Assembly (NCBI RefSeq): GCF_005117025.1
Contig: NZ_SWCO01000001.1
Location: 124,001 to 188,000 of the forward strand
Direction: 5' to 3'
Origin: Alteromonas portus
Lineage (GTDB): Bacteria > Pseudomonadota > Gammaproteobacteria > Enterobacterales > Alteromonadaceae
Length of the DNA: 64,000 nucleotides
In this document: positions 29,643 through 38,274 of the stretch, in pieces
How the letters are laid out: every line of letters begins with the position of its first letter
How positions within the stretch are numbered: the first letter of the stretch is position 1
Made by a program: the position numbers and the translations under genes
The notes under the pieces: generated by a model
The model's input: the letters and a program-made list of their open reading frames with translations, nothing else
What the model was told of the DNA's origin: nothing
The model's database searches: none

Positions 29643-29996
29643 ATGGGAAAAATTTATATAACAGGGCTTGAAGTAGACACCCTGATTGGTGTTTATGACT
29701 GGGAAAGAGTAAGAACCACCCAGCTACTTCTCGATGTAACACTTGATGTTGACTTAAGCGCGGCGATGCAAAGTGATGATGTTGCTGATACGGTAGACTA
29801 TGCCAAAGTAGCCGAGTGCATCGTAAAAGTAGGTGAAGAAAGCACGTTCGAATTACTTGAGGCTTTCGGAAGCAAAGTTATGGACGCGGTACTTGCAAAC
29901 TTCTCCGTTGCATCGATAACCCTGAAAATAGTTAAACCTAAAATTCTTCCCAATGCGCAAACCGTTGCCGTTGAAATGCGTAAAGAGCGCAATTAA
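29643..29996 (+). CDS. folB: Dihydroneopterin aldolase FolB
   Basis: A 117-residue enzyme of folate biosynthesis with the usual GLEVDTLIGVYDWER opening, the DYAKVAE segment and the conserved Glu/Lys active-site region near SITLKIVKPKI. It converts dihydroneopterin to 6-hydroxymethyl-dihydropterin. Its TAA overlaps the folK ATG by one base, so the two are coupled. It may also epimerise dihydroneopterin. Confidence 0.96.
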   Translation: MGKIYITGLEVDTLIGVYDWERVRTTQLLLDVTLDVDLSAAMQSDDVADTVDYAKVAECIVKVGEESTFELLEAFGSKVMDAVLANFSVASITLKIVKPKILPNAQTVAVEMRKERN

Positions 29997-30490
29997 TGTC
30001 ACAACACACCATCTTAATCAGCATTGGCTCTAATATTGAGCGCGAGCATTACACTAAGCAATCTTTGGTTGCCCTAAAACAACACTTCTCTGATGTTTCA
30101 GTGTCTTCGGTTTACGAAAGCGAAGCGGTGGGCTTTAACGGCAGCCCTTTTTATAATGCTGCTGCCCGTGCGACGACCTCAAAAAGTATTGAGGAAGTGT
30201 GCGCAACCCTTAAAGCCATTGAGAAAGACAATGGCAGGGTACATACGGACAAAAAATTCTGCGCTAGAACCCTTGATCTCGATTTGCTTACCTATGATAG
30301 TAAGATAACCACAACCCCTGTGGTTTTGCCTCGCGAAGAGATTTGCTACAACGCGTTTGTGCTTTGGCCGTTAGCTGAACTTGTTCCCGACGACATTCAC
30401 CCCGAAACGCAAGAAACCTATGCCCAAATGTGGCAAAACTTTGATAAACAGAAACAGCAATTATGGCCGATTGACTTTACTTGGAGTTAA
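29996..30490 (+). CDS. folK: 2-amino-4-hydroxy-6-hydroxymethyldihydropteridine diphosphokinase FolK
   Basis: A 164-residue pyrophosphokinase with the SIGSNIERE opening, the substrate-binding GF and FYNAA region, and the R-x-LDLDLLTYD metal site (Asp pair). It acts directly after FolB in the pathway. The uppP start follows its stop within 10 bases, so folB-folK-uppP form one unit. Confidence 0.96.
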   Translation: MSQHTILISIGSNIEREHYTKQSLVALKQHFSDVSVSSVYESEAVGFNGSPFYNAAARATTSKSIEEVCATLKAIEKDNGRVHTDKKFCARTLDLDLLTYDSKITTTPVVLPREEICYNAFVLWPLAELVPDDIHPETQETYAQMWQNFDKQKQQLWPIDFTWS

Positions 30491-30498
30491 CCAAAGGA

Positions 30499-31299
30499 AT
30501 GACACTTTTTGAAATTATTATTCTAGCAATTATTCAGGGCGTTACTGAGTTTCTTCCCATTAGTAGCTCTGGGCATTTATTGTTGCCCGCTGAACTTTTT
30601 GGGTGGGTAAGTCAGGGATTGGCGTTTGACGTTGCTGTACATGTGGGAAGCCTTCTAGCGGTAATGATTTATTTTCGCCAAGAAATAGGGCAGATGACCG
30701 TGGCATGGGTAACGCAAGGATTTAGCAAGCAACAATCTACCGACAGCAAACTTGCTTGGTACGTAATTGTGGCGACTATTCCAGCGGTTATTATTGGCTT
30801 TTTAATGAAAGGCTGGATAGAGGAAAATGCTCGTACGGCGCTGGTAATAGCAGGCACCACCATCATTTTTGGTCTGCTGCTATGGTATGCCGATGCCACT
30901 GCAAAACGTGAGCAAGAGCTAGAAGGGCTAACGCTAAAGCAAGCCATTTACATCGGGTTGGCTCAAGTGCTGGCGCTTATTCCAGGCACTTCTCGTTCAG
31001 GTATTACAATGACCACAGGTTTGATGTTAGGCCTTAAGCGTGAAGCCTGTGCGCGCTTTTCCTTCTTATTGTCTATCCCTGTTATCTTGGGCGCGGGTTT
31101 GTTAGCTACTCTTGACCTACTCAAAGCCAATGAAGCGGTAGACTGGTATGCGCTGCTTTATGGCGCGGCGTTTTCATTCGTAAGCGCCTACCTTTGTATT
31201 TATTTATTCCTAAGCTGGATATCGCGCATAGGCATGCTGCCTTTCGTTATCTATCGTTTAGCGTTAGGCGTATTACTACTATGGTTTGTTTTCGCTTAA
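30499..31299 (+). CDS. uppP: Undecaprenyl-diphosphatase UppP (BacA)
   Basis: A 266-residue inner-membrane phosphatase that recycles undecaprenyl pyrophosphate for peptidoglycan synthesis. The two signature motifs are present: QGVTEFLPISSSGHLLL near the start and PGTSRSGITMTTGLMLG at about residue 165. I use the ATG at 30499, preceded by TTGGAG, instead of the in-frame TTG inside folK. Confidence 0.97.
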   Translation: MTLFEIIILAIIQGVTEFLPISSSGHLLLPAELFGWVSQGLAFDVAVHVGSLLAVMIYFRQEIGQMTVAWVTQGFSKQQSTDSKLAWYVIVATIPAVIIGFLMKGWIEENARTALVIAGTTIIFGLLLWYADATAKREQELEGLTLKQAIYIGLAQVLALIPGTSRSGITMTTGLMLGLKREACARFSFLLSIPVILGAGLLATLDLLKANEAVDWYALLYGAAFSFVSAYLCIYLFLSWISRIGMLPFVIYRLALGVLLLWFVFA

Positions 31300-31484
31300 G
31301 TAAAAAACAAGGGTGTTAATCTTCGTTCAATATCGCGCCCTAGCGCTGAACTAAAGCGCTTAGAATTTATTAGTGCCTGTTGACCTTGATGTACAGTAAG
31401 GTCAACAGCCTCTAAGTTAGCGGGTGAATTTTTAACATCATTAATGCATTTGGCAAAGACCTCATTGGAAGGGACATGAGACAT
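31296..31484 (-). CDS. Possible small protein, antisense between uppP and the HIT gene
   Basis: A 62-residue reading frame on the minus strand fills the gap between uppP and the HIT gene. Its composition is protein-like (charged, Leu/Ile-spaced, ending near RDIERRLTPLFF). Its ATG abuts the HIT start, no ribosome-binding site is visible, and its promoter would have to lie in the HIT gene. I do not recognise it. It may be a remnant or chance frame. Confidence 0.25.
   Translation of the reverse strand: MSHVPSNEVFAKCINDVKNSPANLEAVDLTVHQGQQALINSKRFSSALGRDIERRLTPLFFT
31377..31408. repeat. Eleven-base inverted repeat upstream of the HIT gene
   Basis: CTGTTGACCTT and AAGGTCAACAG form an 11-base perfect inverted repeat with a 10-base centre, 75 bases before the HIT start. 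No T run follows. It could be an operator or an RNA hairpin in the uppP-HIT gap. Confidence 0.55.
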
Positions 31485-31854
31485 GGCAGAAACAATATTT
31501 GATAAAATTATCAGCAAGGAAATTCCAGCAGACATATTGTACGAAGATGAATTGGCGCTGGCGTTTAAAGATATTAATCCTCAAGCACCTATTCACTTTC
31601 TGGTTATTCCGAAAAAGCAAATTGCAACGGTAAATGATATTACCGAAGAAGACCGCGAAGTAGTGGGGCATTTGTCATTTGTTGCGGCAAAAATAGCCAA
31701 GGAGCAAGGATTTGCCGACCAGGGCTTTCGTACGGTTATGAATTGTAATGAATACGGTGGTCAAACGGTATATCACATTCACCTTCACGTATTGGCGGGC
31801 AAACCGCTAGGCTGGCCTCCATATACTGAAAACATGAAACAACACGTAGAGTAA
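31483..31854 (+). CDS. hinT: HIT-family nucleotide hydrolase (HinT-like)
   Basis: A 123-residue cytoplasmic protein with the histidine triad HIHLHVLAG near the C-terminus and the FKDINPQAPIHFLVIPKKQI segment. Length and motif fit the HinT purine-nucleoside phosphoramidase branch. AAGGGACATGAG precedes the ATG. It follows uppP but a 180-base gap separates them. Confidence 0.93.
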   Translation: MAETIFDKIISKEIPADILYEDELALAFKDINPQAPIHFLVIPKKQIATVNDITEEDREVVGHLSFVAAKIAKEQGFADQGFRTVMNCNEYGGQTVYHIHLHVLAGKPLGWPPYTENMKQHVE

Positions 31855-32005
31855 GTAGTTTCTATTTAAATTGGCATTGTCTAAATTCAGTTTGTATAGC
31901 GATTAAATTTTTCATTGCACGCACTCTTTACACCCTATGCTCAAATTGGTTGGCTATAAAACAGAATTGAGATGAGCTTTTAGCTATATGAGCAATTAAA
32001 ATATG

Positions 32006-32026
32006 AGGGGCGCGCAAACGCCCTTT
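32006..32026 (-). terminator. Possible terminator for the minus-strand symporter operon
   Basis: AGGGGCG and CGCCCTTT pair around a six-base loop about 35 bases after the last tiny gene of the operon. On the minus strand it runs into CATATTTT. The region 31855-32060 shows nothing else. Confidence 0.4.
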
Positions 32027-32060
32027 GGGAATTCAATAAGATATAGATGGTAAGGTTTAT

Positions 32061-32168
32061 CTATTGCGAGTGCTTATGTAAATGGCCAAACAACGCCGTA
32101 CCCAAGAACAGCACCATAATAAACATCACGCCCAGCATCCAGAAATGGGTAATATCAAAATCTTGCAT
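32061..32168 (-). CDS. Very small membrane protein (35 aa), second after the symporter
   Basis: A 35-residue reading frame: a short polar start (MQDFDITHFW), one hydrophobic helix of about 20 residues (MLGVMFIMVLFLGTALFG) and a short His/Lys tail. A strong ribosome site, GGAGGAA, lies seven bases before the ATG, which supports real translation. It follows another small membrane protein and a sodium:solute symporter on the same strand. It has no known name to me. A role as symporter accessory subunit is inferred from position only. Confidence 0.6.
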   Translation of the reverse strand: MQDFDITHFWMLGVMFIMVLFLGTALFGHLHKHSQ

Positions 32169-32192
32169 GACAGTTCCTCCAGGTGGAAAAGG

Positions 32193-32291
32193 TTAATCGT
32201 GTCCAATCCTGAATATCCGGTATATCGCATAGCCCAACATCATGATTGTTATAATTATGATAAGCACTTGTAAAAATATATGCCAGAACAT
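32193..32291 (-). CDS. Very small membrane protein (32 aa), first after the symporter
   Basis: A 32-residue reading frame beginning 14 bases after the symporter stop: MFWHIFLQVLIIIITIMMLG, then a basic end (YRIFRIGHD). It is essentially one transmembrane helix with a positively charged C-terminal tail. The ribosome site is weak (GGACGC). Tight packing between the symporter and the 35-aa gene suggests it is real and cotranscribed. Function is unknown. Confidence 0.5.
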   Translation of the reverse strand: MFWHIFLQVLIIIITIMMLGYAIYRIFRIGHD

Positions 32292-32304
32292 AATGCGTCC
32301 TTTT

Positions 32305-33789
32305 TTAGTTTGTCTCGTTATTTGCGACCACTAGGGCGCTGTATTCTGCAGAATTGAAATATTTTGGTTTGCCTCTAAAACACAAATTAGTACTAACACC
32401 AATTGCCAGCGTAAGCATAAGCATGATGTAGGCATTGCTAATATCTGCCATACCCAGGTATTCGGGAATTCGGGTAAATGACCAAATGGTGTTGATGATC
32501 CACACGCTCGACAACGTCACCACAGCGGCAGTCGATGAACGTTTCCAAAATAAACCGCAAACAATTAGCCACAAAACAGGCATTAGCCAGGCCAGCACCC
32601 ATCCTACTGAAGCGAGAATTTGTGGTAGAAATGAGCCCACAGCAATAGCGATAAAGGAAAGTATGACAATGACGATGCGGGTAACTTTTGCGATTTGCTT
32701 TTCGGTGGCATCCGGCCGGTAAAAGCGGCGGTATATGTCATTACTGAAAATCGTAGCCGGCGCCAATGCTGTCATGGCAAATGACGATAGAATGGCTGCC
32801 ATAAATGATCCAAGTAATAGTGTAACTAACCAGGTTGGCAACATGGATACCAGCATGGCGGTGGCTGCGGTTTTTGGGCCCAGGGCGTGAAACTCCGGTA
32901 GCGCTTTAGCGGTAAGCCCGATAACGCAAATAAATACCCCAAACATGCCATTAATAGGGGCCGCAAACCACAGTGCCTTCACGATAGTTTTTTCATCCTT
33001 GGCACTCATACATACCTGCAGAAGAGGTTGGTTAGCAGGCTGACTAAACACAAGCGCTACCACCAAGCCAAAGGCAAAGGTGATTAGTAAATGGGGCGAC
33101 CCGAATAAAGACAGCGCGGCTTCGTTCCCGCCGTTTACGTAGTAATCGGAAACTGAGCTGAAGTCGCCGTTGGGTAATTGGAAGGCGATAAATACAGTGG
33201 CGAGTATAACGCTAATGTACATAAGGATCGCATTTGCCACGTTAATCCAACCAACCTCTTTAATGCCTGCAAGAACTACGTAAAGAATGCCTAACACTCC
33301 GCCGGCAATGGCACTGTACTGTACGTTCCAACCAGTCATTGCCGACAGTAAAATAGCCAAGCCTTGGGTTTCTAGAGTCAGAACACCGAAAATCGAACCC
33401 GCCATCACACAACTAACAATGATCCGCACTACAGGGCTGTAAAGGGCTTCTAATAACTCAGGTACAGAGGTCACACCGGTTCTGCGCATCCACAAACCAG
33501 TACTAAGGCAAACGATAACCAGCAAAATAACGTGGGCAATGGAAAACCATAAGGAGGTAGCTCCCATGCTCCACGAAAGCTCGAAGATGCCCATTATGTG
33601 AGGAGTGCCAAGCACGGTCAGGGCAAGAGTCGCAGCAATAACAGTTACACCCAATTGTCTGCCTCCGTGGGTAAATTCTGCGTCATGGGCATGAGGCTGC
33701 TGTTTTGTTTGTCTCGCAACCCAATACCCAACACCAGTAATCAGCACGAGCTCGTACATCAAAACACAGATAATAACGGTAATATTCAT
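32305..33789 (-). CDS. Sodium:solute symporter (SSS family)
   Basis: A 494-residue inner-membrane transporter with about 13 hydrophobic segments in the SSS/LeuT-like pattern, including GILYVVLAGIKEVGWINVANAI and the SQPANQPLLQVCMSAKDEKTI segment typical of the family. I start it at the ATG at 33789 because that ATG overlaps the upstream TGA by four bases; the longer frame reads into the FAH gene. It is coupled to fumarylacetoacetase and followed by two tiny membrane proteins. It probably imports the organic acid or phenolic degraded by this cluster. Confidence 0.88.
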   Translation of the reverse strand: MNITVIICVLMYELVLITGVGYWVARQTKQQPHAHDAEFTHGGRQLGVTVIAATLALTVLGTPHIMGIFELSWSMGATSLWFSIAHVILLVIVCLSTGLWMRRTGVTSVPELLEALYSPVVRIIVSCVMAGSIFGVLTLETQGLAILLSAMTGWNVQYSAIAGGVLGILYVVLAGIKEVGWINVANAILMYISVILATVFIAFQLPNGDFSSVSDYYVNGGNEAALSLFGSPHLLITFAFGLVVALVFSQPANQPLLQVCMSAKDEKTIVKALWFAAPINGMFGVFICVIGLTAKALPEFHALGPKTAATAMLVSMLPTWLVTLLLGSFMAAILSSFAMTALAPATIFSNDIYRRFYRPDATEKQIAKVTRIVIVILSFIAIAVGSFLPQILASVGWVLAWLMPVLWLIVCGLFWKRSSTAAVVTLSSVWIINTIWSFTRIPEYLGMADISNAYIMLMLTLAIGVSTNLCFRGKPKYFNSAEYSALVVANNETN

Positions 33790-35156
33790 AATGATTGTCC
33801 AGAGAACATGGGCGCACCGGGCCCAGGTGTAGTAGAGGCTATTTGCCCGCTCACGTTGCCAATACCAATGCGAAGACCAGAGGATGAAATGCAAAAGCCT
33901 GACAATATAATTTCGTCACCATCCTCGAGAAAAGTACGTTGCTCGCCATTGGGTAATGTTAAGGGCTTCTTCCCGCCTTCGGTTAACTCAAGCAAAGAAC
34001 CTGCTTCTTCTGGCTCTGGCCCTGATTGCGTACCTGAACCGAAGAGATCGCCAGCATTTAAATTACAACCCGTTGTGGTGTGATGAGAAATCATCTGCGC
34101 TACCGTCCAGTAGGCATGTTTGAAGCTGGTTTTACTCAGAGTCACCGGCGCTTCATTTGAGGCCTTCATTTGGGCTGTTCGCAGTGAAACACGCATTTGA
34201 ATATCAAGGCCGCCATTAGAAGTATTGAACGGGCTGTTTAGCGCTGCCACATAAGGCCTGTCTGAATATTTGGTTGGTTGAACCCGAAAGGGGATAAGTG
34301 CTTCTGCGGTAACAATCCAGGGCGAAATACTGGTAACAAAGTTTTTGGATAAAAAGGGACCAAGTGGCTGGTACTCCCAGGCTTGAATATCTCTTGCAGA
34401 CCAGTCGTTCAGCATGCATACACCAAAAAAGTGTTTTTCTGCCTGTTCAATTTCAAGCGGAGAAAATTGCGGTGACGGACAGCCAATGAAAATGCCTAGC
34501 TCGGCTTCGTAGTCAAGCTTTTCACTGGGTAACATCACAGGTTCATTGGAATTGGGGCGAAGCACTTGTCCATTGGGCCGGTAAACCTGTTGCCCAGACA
34601 CAACAACACTTGATGCCCTGCCGTGATAACCTATGGGCAACCATTTGTAGTTAGGTAAAAGAGGGTTATCCGGACGGAAAAGCTTGCCGACAGCAGTGGC
34701 ATGATGAATTGATGTGTAAAAATCCGTGTAGTCGCCAATGGAACAAGGTAAACACATCTCAACGTCATGCTTACTTATCAGCGTTTCACGGACAATGGCC
34801 TCCAAACGGGAACCTGCTCGCAAACTGCGTGAAAGCGCCAGGCGGAAGGCTGCGGAATAGCTTCGAGGCAATTGAATAAAAGGGTTTAGCGTTTTGCCAG
34901 TTAATGTGGAAAGGGCCTCACCAGCCAACCCGTCAAACGGCGACGAAGTTGCCAGTTTTGCAAGATCAATAATTTCATCGCCAATAGCCACACCGCAGCG
35001 TGGCGGAAGATCACGGGTTTTAAACACCCCCATTGGCAAATTCTGAATGGGAAAATCCGGGTGTTGGTTAGCACTTTTCAGCCACGAGAAGAGAGCTTCG
35101 TCATGGGTTTCGTCTGGCTGTGCAATAGCGATTGTTGTGTCAGTATCTGATACCAC
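33786..35156 (-). CDS. Fumarylacetoacetase
   Basis: A 456-residue enzyme with the full two-domain fumarylacetoacetase layout: an N-terminal SH3-like domain and a C-terminal hydrolase with the catalytic His region (DYTDFYTSIHHATAVG), LDYEAELGIFIG and NDWSARDIQAWEYQPLGPFLSKNF. The family cleaves the C-C bond of 3,5-diketo acids, giving acetoacetate. No homogentisate dioxygenase is near, so tyrosine breakdown is not the obvious role; hydrolysis of triacetate, another known substrate of this enzyme class, would fit the cluster. The GTG start at 35156 overlaps the iclR stop by 17 bases. Confidence 0.92.
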   Translation of the reverse strand: MVSDTDTTIAIAQPDETHDEALFSWLKSANQHPDFPIQNLPMGVFKTRDLPPRCGVAIGDEIIDLAKLATSSPFDGLAGEALSTLTGKTLNPFIQLPRSYSAAFRLALSRSLRAGSRLEAIVRETLISKHDVEMCLPCSIGDYTDFYTSIHHATAVGKLFRPDNPLLPNYKWLPIGYHGRASSVVVSGQQVYRPNGQVLRPNSNEPVMLPSEKLDYEAELGIFIGCPSPQFSPLEIEQAEKHFFGVCMLNDWSARDIQAWEYQPLGPFLSKNFVTSISPWIVTAEALIPFRVQPTKYSDRPYVAALNSPFNTSNGGLDIQMRVSLRTAQMKASNEAPVTLSKTSFKHAYWTVAQMISHHTTTGCNLNAGDLFGSGTQSGPEPEEAGSLLELTEGGKKPLTLPNGEQRTFLEDGDEIILSGFCISSSGLRIGIGNVSGQIASTTPGPGAPMFSGQSL

Positions 35157-35919
35157 GTTTCATCATCTCCGTGCCAATCACCGTTGCTTTTTTCTTCAGC
35201 GTACTAATTAAACCCGGGTTTACTTTCTCTGCAAAGCGGGAAGAGGGCATAAGTACGACCACGGCCGCAATGGGTTGGCGTATGCTGTTAAAAATGGGCA
35301 CTGCAACGGCACAAATACCTAAATGCAGTTCTTCTTCATCAGTGGCAAAACCTTGTTTGTTGTACTCGGTAAGGCGAGCCTTTAATGTGGCTTTATCTGT
35401 GATGGTGTTAGGCGTGATTGCCTCCAGTTCACCCTTGAGCAGAATTTCCACTTTTTCTTCGTGAATATAAGATAAAATAGCTTTAGCGCCGGCTGCAGTG
35501 TGAAGGGGGAGAACTTCGCCTGGTGGCAAAACCACTTTTAGCGGGTGTTCTGATGCAGCAGAATAGGTGGGTACAGTAGAGTTACCCAACCATACTTCCA
35601 ATGTTACTGTTTCTTGAAGCGTATCACGCAACTCGTCAATATGGGCTCTTGCCAGGTGTAAAATATCGTTAAAGTTAACGTCGGCCATAGTCATTGCAAG
35701 CTGATAAATGGCTGGACCTAGCCAATATTTACCGGTTTCCTTGTTTTTATACACAAATTCGTGGTCGGCTAACCTAATGAGCAAACGCGAGACTGTTGCC
35801 TTGTGAATATCGAGCTTTTTTGCCAGCCAGGTTGTGCCCATTTCCTGATTTTCATTTGCCAGAGTAAGCAAAATTCGGATGGCTTTGTCGACGGTAGAAA
35901 CGGATTCACAATCTTTCAT
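35140..35919 (-). CDS. IclR-family transcriptional regulator
   Basis: A 259-residue regulator: winged helix-turn-helix at about residues 8-65 (TTWLAKKLDIHKATVSRLLIRL) and a C-terminal effector domain (HTAAGAKAILSY, EEELHLGICAVAVPIF). IclR proteins often control catabolism of aromatic compounds or organic acids. GGAG lies before the ATG. It is the local regulator of the 32-49 kb cluster, and is placed in an operon with fumarylacetoacetase and the symporter. Possible targets are the TATTTGAGA-like sites noted upstream of neighbouring genes. Confidence 0.92.
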   Translation of the reverse strand: MKDCESVSTVDKAIRILLTLANENQEMGTTWLAKKLDIHKATVSRLLIRLADHEFVYKNKETGKYWLGPAIYQLAMTMADVNFNDILHLARAHIDELRDTLQETVTLEVWLGNSTVPTYSAASEHPLKVVLPPGEVLPLHTAAGAKAILSYIHEEKVEILLKGELEAITPNTITDKATLKARLTEYNKQGFATDEEELHLGICAVAVPIFNSIRQPIAAVVVLMPSSRFAEKVNPGLISTLKKKATVIGTEMMKRGIRY

Positions 35920-36043
35920 TTATCACACTCCATGGGTTGCCCGTATTGTCTTGATATTTGAGATGCTATGTTAAGATATTGTTGTTTACATTTTTTTACG
36001 CGCTTAACAAGGCAACGAAAACAAACGGGCGACGGTTCCTCGA

Positions 36044-37042
36044 TTAATTGCGTTCACCAACAATCGTGCGCAATACACCAATACCTTCCACCTCCAGTTC
36101 AATAACGTCACCGGGTTGAATCCAACGCTCGAGTTCGTCACCACACCCAAAAGCGATGGTGCCAGAACCGATGAAGTCTCCGGGGTGAAGGGTTTCAGAC
36201 TGCGACACATGAGCAATAATTTGCTCGAAACTCCAGTACATATCTGAGGTGTTGCCCTGTGACCATACCTCGCCATTTATTTTTGCCACCATGCTGAGGT
36301 TACTTGGGTCAAGTTCATCCGGTGTTACCATGCACGGACCCATGATATTGCCACCATCCATGTCTTTACCTTTGGCTGGTCCAAGCAACATGGTGACCTC
36401 TTGCTGTAATACATCCCTGGCGCTGATATCGTTAAATATGGTGTAGGCAGCAATATATTCTTTGGCTTTTTCCACAGGAATATTGGTGCCGGTTTTGCCA
36501 ATGTAGATCCCGAACTCCAGTTCATAATCCAGCTTTTCTGTATACCGGGGCCATGGGATTACCGCGTTGTTACCCTGTACCGTATGCGTATTGCCCTTGT
36601 AGTAAAGAGGCTGTTGGTACCAGAGTTCGGGAATGGGTTTGCCCGTTCGTTTTTCAAAGTTCTTCGCATGGGTTTCAAAACTTATGGTGTCGCGAATTGA
36701 CGTTGGCTGAGTTACGGGGGCAAGTAAGGCTACCTCTGACAACGCAAAAACCATACATTGGTCTTTGCTCGTTGAGATAGCTTGAGTGCCGTCATAACGA
36801 GCTTGAACATAATGCAAAGCGTCTTTTGCTTTGCTCATACTCAGTTGGCCGCCCATTAGAAATTGTTGCATGTCACTGGGAATATAAACATCAGCAACCG
36901 CTTGAGCGCGCTCGGTTTCACCCTGATCTTCCAACAAGGCTACTAACCCGTAGTTGAGATCGATAACGTTGTCACCGTGAAGTGCGCCGACTCGCTGAAT
37001 ATCGCCATGTGGTGTTGGGGTCGAAAATGTAACAAGTTTCAT
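36044..37042 (-). CDS. Fumarylacetoacetate hydrolase family protein
   Basis: A 332-residue FAH-domain enzyme shorter than the true fumarylacetoacetase beside it. The metal-binding region EKLDYELEFGIYIG, TIFNDISARDVLQQE and the GSGTIAFGCGDELERWIQPGD segment are present. Family members are acylpyruvate hydrolases or oxaloacetate decarboxylases and cleave 2,4-diketo acids. It follows the dehydrogenase gene by nine bases, so the two form one unit upstream of iclR. Substrate is inferred to be a ring-opening product of the cluster. Confidence 0.88.
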   Translation of the reverse strand: MKLVTFSTPTPHGDIQRVGALHGDNVIDLNYGLVALLEDQGETERAQAVADVYIPSDMQQFLMGGQLSMSKAKDALHYVQARYDGTQAISTSKDQCMVFALSEVALLAPVTQPTSIRDTISFETHAKNFEKRTGKPIPELWYQQPLYYKGNTHTVQGNNAVIPWPRYTEKLDYELEFGIYIGKTGTNIPVEKAKEYIAAYTIFNDISARDVLQQEVTMLLGPAKGKDMDGGNIMGPCMVTPDELDPSNLSMVAKINGEVWSQGNTSDMYWSFEQIIAHVSQSETLHPGDFIGSGTIAFGCGDELERWIQPGDVIELEVEGIGVLRTIVGERN

Positions 37043-37051
37043 AGAGGCTCC

Positions 37052-38014
37052 TCATTTACCCTGCGGCTGCTGCGCAAGAAACAAACTTAGTTGCTTTAGC
37101 AGCTTTTCGTTGTTGTTAGCTAACACCTCAGTACTTTGGCTGTTGCGATAGTCGTACCAGCCAATGCCGCTTTTTATACCAAGCTCATTGTTGGCTACTT
37201 TTTCCAGCAACTGTTTTGACGGTAGGTGAGCATTACTCAATGTGGGAAATATATTTGCTGAAGCGCGAGCTGCAGTATCCAGACCAATCATGTCCTCTGC
37301 TTCCATGGGCCCTAGCGTAGCTAGGCGAAAACCGTAACTGGCTTTAACTGCGATATCGAGATCTTCCGGCGACACCACACCTTCATCGAGTAAAAAGTCA
37401 ATTTCTCTTTCCATAGCACCGGTAAGTCTGTTGATGATAAATCCGGGTACTTCTTTTTGTACCAATACGGGTTGCTTACCAATGGCTTTCATCAACGACA
37501 GGGTGGTATCGATAGTTTGTTTAGAGGTGAGAGGCCCCTTGTGTACCTCAACCGCAGGAATTATGTGAGCGGGATTGAAGTAGTGAAGTCCTATCATCCG
37601 ATGCTGAGTTGGCAGTTCGTTACAAATCCTGGACACTGTCATACTACTTGTATTAGTTGCGAGAATGACGTGTTCATCGGTATTGCAAAGCTGACTGAAC
37701 AGTGACCGTTTTAGCTCCTCGATTTCCGGCAGAGATTCCACATACATATCAATGTTATCCAGTGGAATATCAGTGATATCGCATTGCAGAAATGTTACGT
37801 TTTCCATAACTTTCTCAATGGAATGGGTCGTGAGCTTGTGGTGAATGAAACTTTGTACGTTCTGCTGTAATTGTGTTTTACAACGTTCCAGTGCTTCAGC
37901 CGAAACATCAATGATTGTGACTGTCCTGCCTGCTAGTAAGAATGCCTGAGCGATTCCTACTCCCATGGTACCTGCGCCAATAACTGCAATGTGCTTAATT
38001 TGACTTTCTGCCAC
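37052..38014 (-). CDS. 3-hydroxyacyl-CoA dehydrogenase-like oxidoreductase (copy 1)
   Basis: A 320-residue NAD enzyme of the 3-hydroxyacyl-CoA dehydrogenase superfamily with the dinucleotide motif VIGAGTMGVGIA, the ATNTSSM segment, the His-containing LHYFNPAHIIPAVEV active site and the C-terminal domain (GFRLATLGPMEAEDMIGLD). It is a free-standing enzyme without an enoyl-CoA hydratase domain; members of this size also oxidise free hydroxy acids. I start it at the GTG at 38014, which has GGAG six bases upstream. A second, divergent copy lies at 47387-48307. Confidence 0.88.
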   Translation of the reverse strand: MAESQIKHIAVIGAGTMGVGIAQAFLLAGRTVTIIDVSAEALERCKTQLQQNVQSFIHHKLTTHSIEKVMENVTFLQCDITDIPLDNIDMYVESLPEIEELKRSLFSQLCNTDEHVILATNTSSMTVSRICNELPTQHRMIGLHYFNPAHIIPAVEVHKGPLTSKQTIDTTLSLMKAIGKQPVLVQKEVPGFIINRLTGAMEREIDFLLDEGVVSPEDLDIAVKASYGFRLATLGPMEAEDMIGLDTAARASANIFPTLSNAHLPSKQLLEKVANNELGIKSGIGWYDYRNSQSTEVLANNNEKLLKQLSLFLAQQPQGK

Positions 38015-38084
38015 GATAGCTCCGCGTGTTGTTAATGTTTCGTTAATAATTCTAGGGTGGCAAATTATCTTACTCAATAGAGGT

Positions 38085-38101
38085 GTCTCAAATAATGAGA
38101 C
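38085..38101. promoter_or_regulatory. Candidate operator palindrome between copy-1 dehydrogenase and the TonB receptor
   Basis: GTCTCA-AATAA-TGAGAC is a perfect palindrome in the divergent promoter region. Close relatives of its half (TATTTGAGA) occur at 35955-35963 before iclR, and TATTGAGA at 44521-44528 before the cyclase operon; ACTCAATA is nearby at 38073-38080. Shared sites in front of three units suggest a common regulator, probably the IclR protein. Confidence 0.4.
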
Positions 38102-38274
38102 TGTTATCATTGCGGTTGTATAATTTTTTAAATAAATTGTTAAGTAGTTGTTGAGTGTATCAATAATTGAAACTGAAGGATTGTGCGTAGAAATTCTTGA
38201 ATGTAACCTCGATTTTACAAAATTATTACATTTTAATTTTTTAACATTAATGCACAGGCATTAAGGAGTAAAAG

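Noticed and set aside
32082..32273. 63-residue plus-strand frame in the region of the two tiny genes
   Set aside because: Low-complexity His/Gln-rich translation without a ribosome site; the two minus-strand frames with membrane helices and GGAGGAA explain the region better.
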